Shown: positions 24,803-33,465, numbered from the stretch's first letter. The stretch is 64,000 nucleotides of DNA from Paludibacterium purpuratum (GCF_004363805.1 NZ_SNZP01000011.1:3594-67593); one strand, 5' to 3'. Notes: generated by a model not told the origin, from the letters alone. Numbers and translations: made by a program.

Positions 24803-25587
24803 GGTTGTTTTCCCTCGATACGAAATCCGGCGATCAAGCCGTTTTGCAGCAGAAGCCCAAGGTGCGAGGCCAGATCGAAGCGTTCGCCCGCATCCGCCGT
24901 GGCATCGAGCGCTTGTGCCAATGGTTTGCCCGACAGCAGCGCGCGCATGAAGCGGCCGGCGTCCTCGGCGAGGGCATAGTGCGAGATTTGCGTGCCGCTA
25001 CGCCAGATCAGCACCGATTGCGCCGGTGCGGCAAGCGACAGGCGGGATAGGCCATCTTGTTGGCAGAACCGCCAGATGTCGTACAGTGGAAAGCGGCTTT
25101 CGATCAGCCCGATGGCGGGGTGAAAAGCGAAGATGCATTGGGACAGCGCCTCTTCCGACAGGTCGGACAACATCGACGCCGCAATCGGCGCGGCATCCGC
25201 GGCAAGATAGGATTGCAGGCGTGCCCAGTCGAGCGCGGCGACGTCCCGCAGGTAGGGCAAGCCGGTCAATTCCGCCTGACACGCCAGAAACGAGGCGAAC
25301 GTGGCGCCGAACGCCTGCAGATTGCCGCTGGCGGAAGGCGCCCCGGCGATATAGCGCGCCGCCATGCCGTCGAAGCAGGCTTCGCCGACGAGGCGCCGCA
25401 CCGTCGGAAAACTGGTTTGCAAGGCGCCGGTCTGTGTGTTGATCACCATATTGCGGTAAATCCGCAGGCGTTCGCCGGTGTCCAGGCCGTTTGGCCGCAC
25501 CCAGGGCGCAATCGCCGCGCAGTCGCCGTCCACGACGCTCCGCACGAAAGCGCGCTGCAGTTCAAGCAGGGACGGTGCGGTATTCAT
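24799..25587 (-). CDS. DUF2063 partner protein (BufC-like)
   Basis: 262 residues from ATG 25587. The N-terminal domain has LLELQRAFVRSVVDGD and ERLRIYRNMVINTQTGALQ, the DUF2063 'putative DNA-binding domain' signature; the C-terminal half is alpha/beta. Proteins of this family pair with DUF692 enzymes and are thought to present the precursor peptide for modification. It overlaps the DUF692 gene by 26 bp and the DoxX gene by 4 bp, so all three are coupled. Confidence 0.92.
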   Translation of the reverse strand: MNTAPSLLELQRAFVRSVVDGDCAAIAPWVRPNGLDTGERLRIYRNMVINTQTGALQTSFPTVRRLVGEACFDGMAARYIAGAPSASGNLQAFGATFASFLACQAELTGLPYLRDVAALDWARLQSYLAADAAPIAASMLSDLSEEALSQCIFAFHPAIGLIESRFPLYDIWRFCQQDGLSRLSLAAPAQSVLIWRSGTQISHYALAEDAGRFMRALLSGKPLAQALDATADAGERFDLASHLGLLLQNGLIAGFRIEGKQP

Positions 25588-26425
25588 CCAACATCTCCTC
25601 GGCAAGCCGGGCCTCGTCCAGCAGCACGTCGAACGCCGGCAGATCCTGATCCCACTCGATCAACGTGGGCACAGGCCCGAAACGCGCCAGCGCCGCGCGG
25701 TATAACGTCCATACTGCCGCGTCCACGCGCCGGCTGTGCGTGTCGATCAGCAAAGGCGCATCGAGCCCTTCTTTACGCGTAAACCCGGCCAGGTGCATCT
25801 CGCCGATCGCCCGCGGCGGCAAGCCGCGCAGGAAGTCGGCGGGGTCGAAGCCATGATTGACGCTGTTGACATAGACGTTATTGATATCGAGCAGCAAGCC
25901 GCAGCCGCTGCGGCACGCCAGCTCGGACAAAAACGTCCACTCCGGTAGCGTCGAGTGTCGATAGGTCAGATAACTCGATACATTTTCGATCAGGATTTGT
26001 CGCCCGAGCGCGTCCTGGATTTGCTCGACCCGCTCGATCGCCAGTTGCAGCGCTTCTTCGGTATAAGGCAGCGGCAGCAGCTCGTTCATAAAGCGGCCGT
26101 CGACGCTGCCCCAGCAGAGGTGCTCGGACACCAGGCCCGGCTCGAATCGCCGGATCAGTCGTCCGAGTTTGGCCAGGTGGGCGCTATCCAGACCGTTCGG
26201 GGAGCCGAGATAGAGTCCCACGCCGTGCAAGCTGAGCGGGTAGCGGCTGCGCACGGTTTCGAGCACGGCCGGAAGCTCGCCGCCGTCACAGAAAAAATTT
26301 TCGCTGTGAACCTCGAACCAGGGCACCGAAGGCTGTTCGGACAACACCTGCCGGTAGTGCGCGGGTCTTAGTCCGACGCCGGCCTTGGGCGGTACCGGTG
26401 CGATGGGAAAAGGGGCGGCGAGCAT
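25562..26425 (-). CDS. DUF692 multinuclear non-heme iron oxidative enzyme (MNIO, BufB-like)
   Basis: 287 residues from ATG 26425, with CCAGGAGAG upstream, 17 bp after the precursor gene. The metal ligands of the TIM-barrel MNIO family are all visible: PLSLHGVGLYLGS, VSEHLCWGS, LIENVSSYL, LLLDINNVYVNSVNHG, IGEMHLAGF, LIDTHSRRV and LIEWDQDLP. These enzymes use two or three iron ions to remodel cysteines of precursor peptides. The adjacent Cys-bearing DUF2282 peptide is the expected substrate. The longer open frame upstream of 26425 overlaps the precursor gene and is not needed. Confidence 0.95.
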   Translation of the reverse strand: MLAAPFPIAPVPPKAGVGLRPAHYRQVLSEQPSVPWFEVHSENFFCDGGELPAVLETVRSRYPLSLHGVGLYLGSPNGLDSAHLAKLGRLIRRFEPGLVSEHLCWGSVDGRFMNELLPLPYTEEALQLAIERVEQIQDALGRQILIENVSSYLTYRHSTLPEWTFLSELACRSGCGLLLDINNVYVNSVNHGFDPADFLRGLPPRAIGEMHLAGFTRKEGLDAPLLIDTHSRRVDAAVWTLYRAALARFGPVPTLIEWDQDLPAFDVLLDEARLAEEMLDEYRTVPA

Positions 26426-26442
26426 GGCGGATCTCTCCTGGC

Positions 26443-26694
26443 TTACTTGCTGGGCATCTCGGCGCCGCCGTCGATCTTGGCGCATAGCCCGGACGGCACC
26501 AGCACGAAGGCTTGCGGGTCGCGCGCCATGGTGTCCTGGCCGGCGCACGAGTGACCGGGGGTGTGACAGTCGTTCTTATGGGCGGCGTTGACGCCAAAGC
26601 ACTTTTCCATCGGAGGTTGTGCCGCCTGCGCGCCTGCGGCGAGGCCGATGAGGCCCAGAGCGAGCGCTGCCTTGATTGCGGTATTCGATTTCAT
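26443..26694 (-). CDS. DUF2282 bufferin-type RiPP precursor
   Basis: 83 residues. A Sec signal peptide (residues 1-24, [15 protein letters not shown]) is followed by a short mature peptide with four Cys at residues 32, 43, 50 and 71 in the family contexts [19 protein letters not shown] and [10 protein letters not shown]2282 peptides with a signal sequence next to DUF692 and DUF2063 genes are the recently described bufferins: the core Cys residues are oxidised by the MNIO enzyme to copper-binding heterocycles and the product protects against copper in the periplasm. It is the first gene of the operon, 43 bp from an ECF-type promoter. Confidence 0.93.
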   Translation of the reverse strand: MKSNTAIKAALALGLIGLAAGAQAAQPPMEKCFGVNAAHKNDCHTPGHSCAGQDTMARDPQAFVLVPSGLCAKIDGGAEMPSK

Positions 26695-26736
26695 GGTGTT
26701 CTCCAGTTAAGTTCGGGAAGGTTCCCGTATGGCTTG

Positions 26737-26764
26737 GTCGTCGGAGAAAGACGATTCATTACAC
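26737..26764 (-). promoter_or_regulatory. ECF-type promoter of the bufferin operon
   Basis: Read on the minus strand: GTGTAA, 17 bases, ACGAC. The -10 part lies about 43 bp upstream of the precursor start codon. The same motif with the same spacing precedes the divergent sigma-factor gene, so both are probably read by that sigma factor. Confidence 0.65.
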
Positions 26765-26818
26765 AATCGAGGAAAATTTTTTTTCGACCGGCACCTGCGA
26801 CGCAGTATGTCGCGGGAA

Positions 26819-26846
26819 GTGTAAGAAATTTGTGCCGCGGAACGAC
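26819..26846 (+). promoter_or_regulatory. ECF-type promoter of the sigma-factor gene
   Basis: GTGTAA at 26819-26824 and ACGAC at 26842-26846, with 17 bases between, 52 bp upstream of the sigma gene. It is matched half-site for half-site by 26737-26764 on the other strand, implying autoregulation. Confidence 0.65.
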
Positions 26847-26898
26847 TAAACAGGCCCTACCATTTAAGACACTGAATCATGAAAGACGAAACGGGATA

Positions 26899-27513
26899 AT
26901 GAACGACGACAGCCTACAACCGTTCCCCCATGGCTGGGACGCCTTGCAGGACCATGCCTTTCTGGTGGCGTTGCGCCGTCAGATGCTCAAATTCGCCACC
27001 TTGCAACTGGGGGATCGCCATCAGGCCGAAGACGCGGTGCAGGAGGCCTTGGCGGGCGCACTGAAAAACGCCGCGTCGTTCGGCGGCCAGGCCGCGCTGA
27101 AGACCTGGGTGCTGGCCATTCTGAAAAACAAGATCGCCGATATCCTGCGCCACAACCGGCGCATGGTCGATGCCAGCCAGCTGTTGAACGAGGCCGAGGA
27201 GGAAGAGGATTTCCGGGATCTGTTCGACCGCAAAGGTTTCTGGGAGGCGGACGAGCATCCGAAACGGTGGGGAGATCCCGTCGAGTCGTTTCGGCAACAA
27301 CAGTTCTGGGCCGTTTTCGAAGCCTGTTTGGAACGCTTGCCCGCCCAGCAGGGCCGAGTGTTCATGATGCGGGAAGTGATCGAACTCGATACCGACGAGA
27401 TTTGCGACGCGGTCGGTATCCGCGCCAGTAATTTGTTCGTGATGCTGCATCGGGCACGGCTGCGCTTGCGCGAGTGCTTGGAAGACCGCTGGTTCGCAAA
27501 GGAGGCATCATGA
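26899..27513 (+). CDS. ECF-type RNA polymerase sigma factor
   Basis: 204 residues from ATG 26899. Region 2 is visible as LGDRHQAEDAVQEALAGALK and the KTWVLAILKNKIADILR helix. Region 4 is CLERLPAQQGRVFMMREVIE and DEICDAVGIRASNLFVMLHR. An acidic linker (NEAEEEEDFRDLF) separates them, as in the TIGR02943-type subgroup. It overlaps the anti-sigma gene by 4 bp. Given the shared promoter motif it should transcribe itself and the bufferin operon, probably on metal stress. Confidence 0.93.
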   Translation: MNDDSLQPFPHGWDALQDHAFLVALRRQMLKFATLQLGDRHQAEDAVQEALAGALKNAASFGGQAALKTWVLAILKNKIADILRHNRRMVDASQLLNEAEEEEDFRDLFDRKGFWEADEHPKRWGDPVESFRQQQFWAVFEACLERLPAQQGRVFMMREVIELDTDEICDAVGIRASNLFVMLHRARLRLRECLEDRWFAKEAS

Positions 27514-27719
27514 TGCTGAATTGTTTCGAAGCCTCGCGCCTCTTGTCCGAGGCGCAGGAGCGTCCGTTGATCTTGCGGGAGCGCGTCACGCTCGGCATCC
27601 ATCTCTCATGGTGCTCGGGTTGCCGCAATTTCCGCCGCCACATGCATGCGTTACGGACGATTTCCCGTGGCTACGGCCAAAGGCGCGACACGGACGACGA
27701 ACGCGTCGGGAAGCGATGA
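27510..27719 (+). CDS. Small zinc-finger anti-sigma factor
   Basis: 69 residues from ATG 27510, which overlaps the sigma stop and follows the strong AAAGGAGG site. NCFEASRLLSEAQER and the HLSWCSGC motif form the zf-HC2/ZAS zinc-binding anti-sigma domain. There is no membrane segment, so it is a soluble sensor that would release the sigma factor when the Cys/His site changes metal or redox state. Confidence 0.88.
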   Translation: MMLNCFEASRLLSEAQERPLILRERVTLGIHLSWCSGCRNFRRHMHALRTISRGYGQRRDTDDERVGKR

Positions 27720-27725
27720 CAAACG

Positions 27726-27870
27726 CTATGCGGCCGGCCCGACCGGACGGCTGGCGGGCCCCAGTAGCTGCCGCGCGCCGATCCAGAGCAGATACGCCGA
27801 CCCGGCAAGTTTCATCGTCACAATATGACACTTATACCGCCATCGGGCCGGACGGTCTTCAATCTTCCGG
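27726..27870 (-). pseudogene. LysE/RhtB gene fragment with internal deletion
   Basis: The minus strand encodes TMKLAGSAYLLWIGARQLL and PASRPVG, nearly the same as the middle of the exporter at 23579-24211. The DNA just upstream (27830-27870) resembles that gene's own upstream region at 24240-24290. About 240 bp of the N-terminal coding part and the entire C-terminus are missing. This is a decayed partial duplicate wedged after the anti-sigma gene and touching the end of the flavodoxin-fold gene. Confidence 0.75.
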
Positions 27871-28653
27871 GCGATTCGGCGCCGCATGAATGCCATAACC
27901 GGATTGATCCGCGGCAATCTCGGGGCGCAAGGTCAGTTCCGGGATGAGATAGTCGCCGGCGTTCTGGCGCCGGAAAGGGATGGGTGCCGTGTCGAACAGC
28001 CGATCCAGCCGTTGACCCAGTTCGTGGCAAATTCGATCGAATTTCGCGGCATCGGTTTTGTGGGCGCGGTAGACGACGTGCGGCGGCAGTACGTCGAAGC
28101 CCGGGTAGTACAGCACGCCGTGTTGGATCGGGAACAGTACGTCGTCGATCGGACCGTTGATGCCGCGCGGCGCGTAGTGCGATTCCCAACCGCCGGCGGT
28201 CACCATCAACATGGCGCGTTTGCCGGTTAGCGTGCCCTCGCCGTAACGATCGCCCCAGTGGGTATCGGAATGCTCGCCCACGCCATAACCGAAACCGCAG
28301 GCATAGACCCGCTCCACCCAGCCTTTCAGGATGGCGGGCATGGTGAACCACCACAGCGGGAATTGCAGAATGACGGCATCGGCCCAGCGCAGTTTGTCTT
28401 GCTCCGCGACGATGTCGGCGGACTGGGTGCCGGTCTGGAAAGCCTGCATCGAATCCGCGGAAGGATCGAAGCGCGTGCCTGGTCGATATGCGGTGTTGTC
28501 GTCGCTATCCAGGGTGGTTTTCCAGCGCATGGCGTACAGGTCGGATACCTGGACCATATGGCCGTTTTGCATCAGGCGGCGTACTGCGTAGTTTTTGAGC
28601 GAGCCGGTCAGCGAGCGCGGTTCGGGGTGGGCGTAGACAAGTAGAACGTTCAT
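27859..28653 (-). CDS. NAD(P)H-dependent flavoprotein oxidoreductase (flavodoxin_2/NQO1-like)
   Basis: 264 residues. NVLLVYAHPEPRSLTGSLK is the FMN phosphate-binding start of flavodoxin_2 proteins; ADAVILQFPLWWFTMPAILK and ERVYACGFGYGVGEHS are further signatures. It should reduce quinones or similar electrophiles by two electrons. It diverges from a LysR gene with a palindrome between them. Its 3' end overlaps the start of the RhtB fragment's flanking homology. Confidence 0.92.
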   Translation of the reverse strand: MNVLLVYAHPEPRSLTGSLKNYAVRRLMQNGHMVQVSDLYAMRWKTTLDSDDNTAYRPGTRFDPSADSMQAFQTGTQSADIVAEQDKLRWADAVILQFPLWWFTMPAILKGWVERVYACGFGYGVGEHSDTHWGDRYGEGTLTGKRAMLMVTAGGWESHYAPRGINGPIDDVLFPIQHGVLYYPGFDVLPPHVVYRAHKTDAAKFDRICHELGQRLDRLFDTAPIPFRRQNAGDYLIPELTLRPEIAADQSGYGIHAAPNRPED

Positions 28654-28706
28654 GGCTTTGTGCTCCAGCGGTAAATAGCAGCACGATAGGTTTGGCTGAG
28701 ATATAT

Positions 28707-28722
28707 TGGAAATGAATTTCCA
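28707..28722. promoter_or_regulatory. Probable LysR operator
   Basis: Palindrome with arms TGGAAAT and ATTTCCA and a GA centre, midway between the divergent oxidoreductase and LysR genes, 18 bp upstream of the LysR start. Confidence 0.5.
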
Positions 28723-28739
28723 GAATTGTAGGTATTGCC

Positions 28740-29636
28740 ATGAATAATGCCTTGCGCCAACTCGATCTCAACCTGCTGGTGACGCTCGATGCTTTGCTGA
28801 TCGAGCACAACGTCACGCGTGCCGCCGAGCGCTTGCACCTGTCCCAGCCGACGGTGAGCGTACAGCTCGCCCGCTTGCGGGACTTCTTTGGCGACCCGCT
28901 GCTGTTGCCCGGCCCGAGAGGTATGCGCCCCACCGTTCGCGCCGACGCGCTACGCGAACCGCTGCGCCAGGCATTGGCCGCCCTGTCGCTGGCGGTGGCG
29001 CCCGCCAATCCGTTCGACCCCGCTCTGTCCGATCGAATCTGGCGCGCCGCGGCCTTCGATTATTGCGAGTTCACGGTGTTGCTGCCGACCCTGAGCGCCC
29101 TGCGCACGGTCGCGCCCATGACGAAACTCTCCGTCGTGCAAGTTGCCCCGTCTGTGGTGGCCAAAAAAGCCGAACAAGGCGACATCGACCTGGTCTTTCA
29201 CGCCGATACCGAGGCGCCCCCCGAACTGCGCAGCCGAGTCTTGTTTGCCGAACGCTACGTGTTGGCCGGCCGCGTCGGGCATCCGCAGTTGCAACGCAGC
29301 CCGACGCTGGCGCAGTTCTGCCGACTCGACCATGCGATTGTGTCGCCGAGCGGCGGGGCATTCCATGGCGTGACGGATACCGTGCTGGCCGAACGGGGGA
29401 TGACGCGGCGGGTGGTTTTGTCGGTGCCGCACTTTCTGTTTCTGTCGGCGGCACTGGCCAGTACCGATCTGGTGGCGATGGTGCCGTCGCGGCTGGTCGA
29501 GGGTAACACCGCACTGCAAGTGGTCGAACCGCCGGTCGAAGTGCCCGGCTTCGAGATACTCATGTTGTGGCACGAACGGGTGCATCGCGATCCGGCGCAC
29601 CAGTGGTTGCGAGAATTGATCGTCGCGGCGGTGTAA
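28740..29636 (+). CDS. LysR-family regulator
   Basis: 298 residues. The N-terminal HTH reads LDALLIEHNVTRAAERLHLS and QPTVSVQLARLRDFFGDPLL, in the NodD/SyrM-like 'LDLNLLVTLDALL' style. The substrate domain contains DIDLVFHADTEAPPELRSRV. Divergence from the quinone-reductase-like gene suggests that gene is its target. Confidence 0.92.
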   Translation: MNNALRQLDLNLLVTLDALLIEHNVTRAAERLHLSQPTVSVQLARLRDFFGDPLLLPGPRGMRPTVRADALREPLRQALAALSLAVAPANPFDPALSDRIWRAAAFDYCEFTVLLPTLSALRTVAPMTKLSVVQVAPSVVAKKAEQGDIDLVFHADTEAPPELRSRVLFAERYVLAGRVGHPQLQRSPTLAQFCRLDHAIVSPSGGAFHGVTDTVLAERGMTRRVVLSVPHFLFLSAALASTDLVAMVPSRLVEGNTALQVVEPPVEVPGFEILMLWHERVHRDPAHQWLRELIVAAV

Positions 29637-29657
29637 GAGCGCCGATGCCCGGCCCGA

Positions 29658-30071
29658 TCAAAAAGTCAGGCCGAAGTGTTGCCGCAGCTGTTCTCTGCCG
29701 GCCGGTGTCAGTTGCAACTCGCGGCTGTCCGCTAGGCGGATCACCCAGCCGTTTTGCAAAAAGGCGGTCAGTAGCGCGGCGCCCAATGGGCCGCCAAGGT
29801 GCGCTCGACGTTCGCTCCAGTCGAGGCAACCGCAGGTCAATGGCCGGCGCTTGGTCGGTGGCGGGTACGACAGTCCCAGGCGGTCGAATGCCTGTTTGCC
29901 CGTTGTGCTCAATCGATATGTTTCGCCATCGAGCCAGCCCAGGCTCAATATCTTGTCATGCAAGGCGACCGCCATTTCGCCGCCCATGTGGCGGTAGCAA
30001 GTGCGGGCAAAGCGCAAATGCTTCGGGGTTCTGCTGCGTGCTTTGCCAAGGTCGTTGTCCATATTTCGCAT
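29658..30071 (-). pseudogene. C-terminal remnant of an ArsR-family regulator
   Basis: The 137-codon frame corresponds to the second half of the ~220-residue ArsR regulators: KHLRFARTCYRHMGGEMAVA, CLDWSERRAHLGGPLGAALL and a terminal LTPAGREQLRQHFGL. The N-terminal winged-helix DNA-binding domain is absent. Upstream in frame only about 22 more codons are open (KYIYYFHLLADM looks like the end of the wing) before a TAA. It may be expressed as a truncated protein, but it cannot bind DNA in the usual way. Confidence 0.65.
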
Positions 30072-30143
30072 ATCGGCTAATAGATGGAAGTAGTATATGT
30101 ACTTTGCATCCGGTTAGCCGGTATCCGTCGAAAAGCGAGTGTC

Positions 30144-31127
30144 ATGCCATCCCCATCCAGCCATACCAACCCACGCCATAAAGTGCTGTTCGATACCGAT
30201 CCCGGCATCGACGATGCCATGGCGCTTTATCTGCTGCACCGTCATCCGGCGATTGAATTGCTCGGCATCACCACCGTGCACGGCAATGCCTATACCGAGG
30301 TGACCACCCGCAATGCGCTGTATCTGTGCGACCGCTTCGGCATCGACGTGCCGGTGGCGCGCGGCGCCGCTCAGCCCTTGGTCGGCAAGAAGGATCATGT
30401 GCCGGCCATGGTGCATGGCGACGATGCGCTGGGCAATATCGGCCCGATCGCCACGCCTCGGCATCCGCTCGATCCGCGCCCGGCGCACCGCCTGATCATC
30501 GATACCGTGCGCCAATACCCGGGCGAGGTCACCCTGGTCGCCGTGGCGCCGTTGACCAATCTGGCGCTGGCGTTGAAAGAGGATCCGGCCATCGCCGGCC
30601 TGGTGCGTCAGGTGGTGATCATGGGCGGGGCCTTTGGCGTTCATGGCCAGATCGGCAATGTCAGCCCGGTGGCCGAAGCCAATATCATTTGCGATCCTTA
30701 TGCCGCCGACCAGGTATTGACCGCGCCTTGGCCTGTGGTGATGGTGGGGCTGGATGTGACGCACCAAGTGCTGATGCCGCGGGCGATGTTCGAGCGTGTG
30801 CGCGATGAGGGTGGTGCGGATGGGCAATTCCTTTGGCGGATTTCCCAGCAATATCTGTCGTTCTATGCCCGGCAGGAACGGATCGATGGCTGCTATGTGC
30901 ACGACGCCAGCGCCGTGGCTTATGTGATCGATCCGAGTTTGTTCCAACTGAGATCGGGCCCCATCCGCGTGGTGACCGATGGCATCGCGGTCGGCCAGAC
31001 CATCCAGAACGCCAGCGGGCGGCAGTATCGCTCGCCGGTTTGGCAAGAGGGCCCGGCGCAGTCTGTGTGTACCGAGGTGGATGCCGACGGGCTGCTGAAG
31101 CTGATGATGGCGACGCTGCTGGCTTGA
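30144..31127 (+). CDS. Inosine-uridine-type nucleoside hydrolase
   Basis: 327 residues from ATG 30144 with GCGAG upstream. The calcium-binding DTDPGIDDAMAL motif is at the N-terminus; LLGITTVHGNAYTEVTTRNA and VVIMGGAFGVHGQIGNVSPV are further signatures, as is the late HDASAVAYVIDP. These enzymes split ribonucleosides into base and ribose for salvage. The base preference cannot be read from the sequence. Confidence 0.95.
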   Translation: MPSPSSHTNPRHKVLFDTDPGIDDAMALYLLHRHPAIELLGITTVHGNAYTEVTTRNALYLCDRFGIDVPVARGAAQPLVGKKDHVPAMVHGDDALGNIGPIATPRHPLDPRPAHRLIIDTVRQYPGEVTLVAVAPLTNLALALKEDPAIAGLVRQVVIMGGAFGVHGQIGNVSPVAEANIICDPYAADQVLTAPWPVVMVGLDVTHQVLMPRAMFERVRDEGGADGQFLWRISQQYLSFYARQERIDGCYVHDASAVAYVIDPSLFQLRSGPIRVVTDGIAVGQTIQNASGRQYRSPVWQEGPAQSVCTEVDADGLLKLMMATLLA

Positions 31128-31195
31128 GCTGGCCGGCGAATATTTCCTGGCGGACTAAACTGAATGCACTTCCACGCCGATCGGTTGGAGCCACC

Positions 31196-31708
31196 GTGCG
31201 ATTGTCCGTTTGTGTCTTGGGATCTCGATGGCTGTGTCTGGCGCTGCTGACCAGTAGCGTGGCGCTGGCGTCGGCGCCGCTCAAGAACTGGTTCAACGAT
31301 CCCTTCTTTCAGGTGCGTCACCGCATGGCCGGCTGCCCCCAGCCTCTCGGCCCCTATGGCACGGAAGACGAGATGAAGCAGCAGGCGCATTCGCGCGTGG
31401 AGCGCGGCACCAGTTGCTGGCGCGCCGGAAAGTGTAAAAAGCCCAATGCCTATCTGTACGATGCCGACATCGCCAACGATCTTCGGCGCCGGTTCGCCGC
31501 GAGTCGTCGCTTTGCCGATGCGAGCTTGTGGATCACGGTGCAGCGGCGGTTTGTGTATGTCGAAGGGTGCGTGCGCAGCAAGCGGACGATGTCGGGCATC
31601 GAGGACTTCGTCAAGCGCACGCCGGATGTGGAGCTGGTGATCGCCAATACCATCGTCGGCACCGGCAAACCGAACTATGCGGTGATGCCGGCGCGAACGC
31701 CGGGTTGA
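31196..31708 (+). CDS. Secreted BON-domain protein
   Basis: 170 residues from GTG 31196, with GGAG six bases upstream. A signal peptide (LCLALLTSSVALASA) is followed by a Cys-containing linker and a BON domain at about 90-160 (DIANDLRRRFAASRRFADAS, RFVYVEGCVRSKRT, ELVIANTIVG). BON domains bind phospholipid or peptidoglycan-associated partners in the periplasm. Role unknown. Confidence 0.8.
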   Translation: MRLSVCVLGSRWLCLALLTSSVALASAPLKNWFNDPFFQVRHRMAGCPQPLGPYGTEDEMKQQAHSRVERGTSCWRAGKCKKPNAYLYDADIANDLRRRFAASRRFADASLWITVQRRFVYVEGCVRSKRTMSGIEDFVKRTPDVELVIANTIVGTGKPNYAVMPARTPG

Positions 31709-31771
31709 ACCTGGCGGCCCAATATGTAGTCGTCATCAACCTGGGGTATCCGCTCATAAGGCGCTATCGGT

Positions 31772-32206
31772 ATGAGACTCTGGTCGTTGCATCCGAAGTA
31801 TCTTGATCCGCAGGGGCTTGTCGCCCTTTGGCGGGAAGCGCTGTTGGCTCAAGCGGTACTGCGCGGCGAAACGCGCGGATATCGCAGCCATCCGCAACTC
31901 GAACGTTTCAAGCGTCACGCCGCGCCTCTCGCGGCGATATCTCAATATCTGCAGGCCGTGCATGCAGAGGCCGTCGCTCGTGGTTATGCCTTCGATCGGC
32001 GCAAGATTCAGGCGGGTACGGAACCGGTGACATTACTGGTTACGTCCGGGCAATTGGATTTCGAGTGGGCGCACCTGATGAATAAGTTGCAAACCCGCAA
32101 TCCCGTTGTTTATCGGCAATGGCATGAAACCGTGACGCCAGAGCCGCTGCCGATGTTCGAAGTGCGTTCCGGCCAGGTTGAATCATGGGAGCGACCGCAT
32201 TCCTAG
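31772..32206 (+). CDS. Pyrimidine-dimer glycosylase/endonuclease V-type protein (Pyr_excise)
   Basis: 144 residues. MRLWSLHPKYLDPQGLVALW, ALLAQAVLRGETRGYRSHPQ and DFEWAHLMNKLQTRN are typical of the T4 endonuclease V-like Pyr_excise family, common as a single small gene in proteobacteria. T4 endonuclease V incises at UV-induced pyrimidine dimers. Whether this bacterial branch has the same activity is not certain. Confidence 0.85.
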   Translation: MRLWSLHPKYLDPQGLVALWREALLAQAVLRGETRGYRSHPQLERFKRHAAPLAAISQYLQAVHAEAVARGYAFDRRKIQAGTEPVTLLVTSGQLDFEWAHLMNKLQTRNPVVYRQWHETVTPEPLPMFEVRSGQVESWERPHS

Positions 32207-32226
32207 CAAAAGACGGTCGCAGAGAC

Positions 32227-33465
32227 TCAAACAGTCTGAACGGCTTCGGCCGACTTCCCCGCCACGCGGGCGTGGCGCACTCTCACGCGCCACAGCACTA
32301 TCATCGCCAGCGCCATGGCCAGACCGAATCCGGCGGCAATCGTCGTGACCGGCGCGCCGGCGCGTAGCGCCAGGGTATAGGCGCCGATCATGGTCAACAT
32401 GGCCAGGTTTTCGCCCAGATTTTGCACGGCGATGGCATGACCGGCGCCGACGGTGTTGTGGCCGCGTTCCTGCAACAGGGCATTCAGCGGCACGACGAAG
32501 AAGCCGCCGAAGCCGCCGATGGCCAGCATGATGGCCAAGGCGACGACCAGGTTGCCGGTGCCGGCGAGCAGGCAGACCGCCACGCCGATCAGCACGCCGG
32601 CCGGCATGGCGCGGTTGACCTTTTCCAGGGTGACGAAGCGGGCGGCCAGTGCCGCGCCGACCACGATGCCGACGGCGACCAGCGCATTGAGATAGGCCGG
32701 CATGCGGTTATTCATGATGCCGAGCGCCACCGGTACCCAGGCGACCAGCAAAAAGCGCATGGTCGAGCCGGCGCCCCAGAACAGACTGGTGCCGACGATG
32801 GAGAAACGGGTGTCGGGCATACGCCATAGCGTGCCCAGCACTTGGCGGAAGTCGCCCAGGATGGCCTTGAGGGATACCCGTTCGAGCACATGTGCCGGCG
32901 CCAGACGCGGGATCAGCAGGTTGGCGCCGGCGGCTAAGGCATAGCACAGGGCGACCAGTACCAGGGTGCCCGGCACGCTCCAGTCGGCCAGGGTGCCGCC
33001 CGCCAAGGCGCCGATCAGAATCGCCGCGATGGTCGAGCCTTCCATCAGGCCGTTGGCCTTGACCAGCCGGTCGGACGAGGTCAGTTCCGACAGAATGCCG
33101 TATTTGGCGGGCGAGTAGGTCGCGGCGCCCACGCCGACCAGCCCATAGGCCAGGAAGGGATTGAGGCCTAGACACATGCCGAGCGCGCCGCCCAGCTTCA
33201 GGCCGTTGGCCAGCAGCATGACCCGGCCCTTCGGCAGCGCGTCCGCCAAGGGGCCGGCGAACGGGGCGAGCAGGATGTAAGCCGCGACGAAGAACTCCTG
33301 CAACAGCGGCGCGGACCATTCGGGATAGTGCAGGTTTTTGAGCAGCGCCAGCGCGCCGAACAGCAGGGCATTATCCGCCATGGCCGACAGGAACTGCGCC
33401 GCCAGCACGGCGAGCAAGCCGCGCGACCATAACGGCAGATCCATTTTCTCGGGAAGTACGTTCAA
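32227..33465 (-). CDS. lplT: Lysophospholipid transporter LplT
   Basis: 412 residues, MFS fold with 12 membrane helices. Recognisable segments are [37 protein letters not shown] and [20 protein letters not shown]. LplT flips lyso-phosphatidylethanolamine back across the inner membrane for re-acylation. It lies 26 bp downstream of aas, the enzyme that uses its cargo, which makes the assignment firm. Confidence 0.95.
   Translation of the reverse strand: MNVLPEKMDLPLWSRGLLAVLAAQFLSAMADNALLFGALALLKNLHYPEWSAPLLQEFFVAAYILLAPFAGPLADALPKGRVMLLANGLKLGGALGMCLGLNPFLAYGLVGVGAATYSPAKYGILSELTSSDRLVKANGLMEGSTIAAILIGALAGGTLADWSVPGTLVLVALCYALAAGANLLIPRLAPAHVLERVSLKAILGDFRQVLGTLWRMPDTRFSIVGTSLFWGAGSTMRFLLVAWVPVALGIMNNRMPAYLNALVAVGIVVGAALAARFVTLEKVNRAMPAGVLIGVAVCLLAGTGNLVVALAIMLAIGGFGGFFVVPLNALLQERGHNTVGAGHAIAVQNLGENLAMLTMIGAYTLALRAGAPVTTIAAGFGLAMALAMIVLWRVRVRHARVAGKSAEAVQTV

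Noticed and set aside
26512-26898. Extended N-terminus of the sigma factor
   Set aside because: It would run antisense through the bufferin precursor and over both ECF promoters; conserved sequence starts at 26899.
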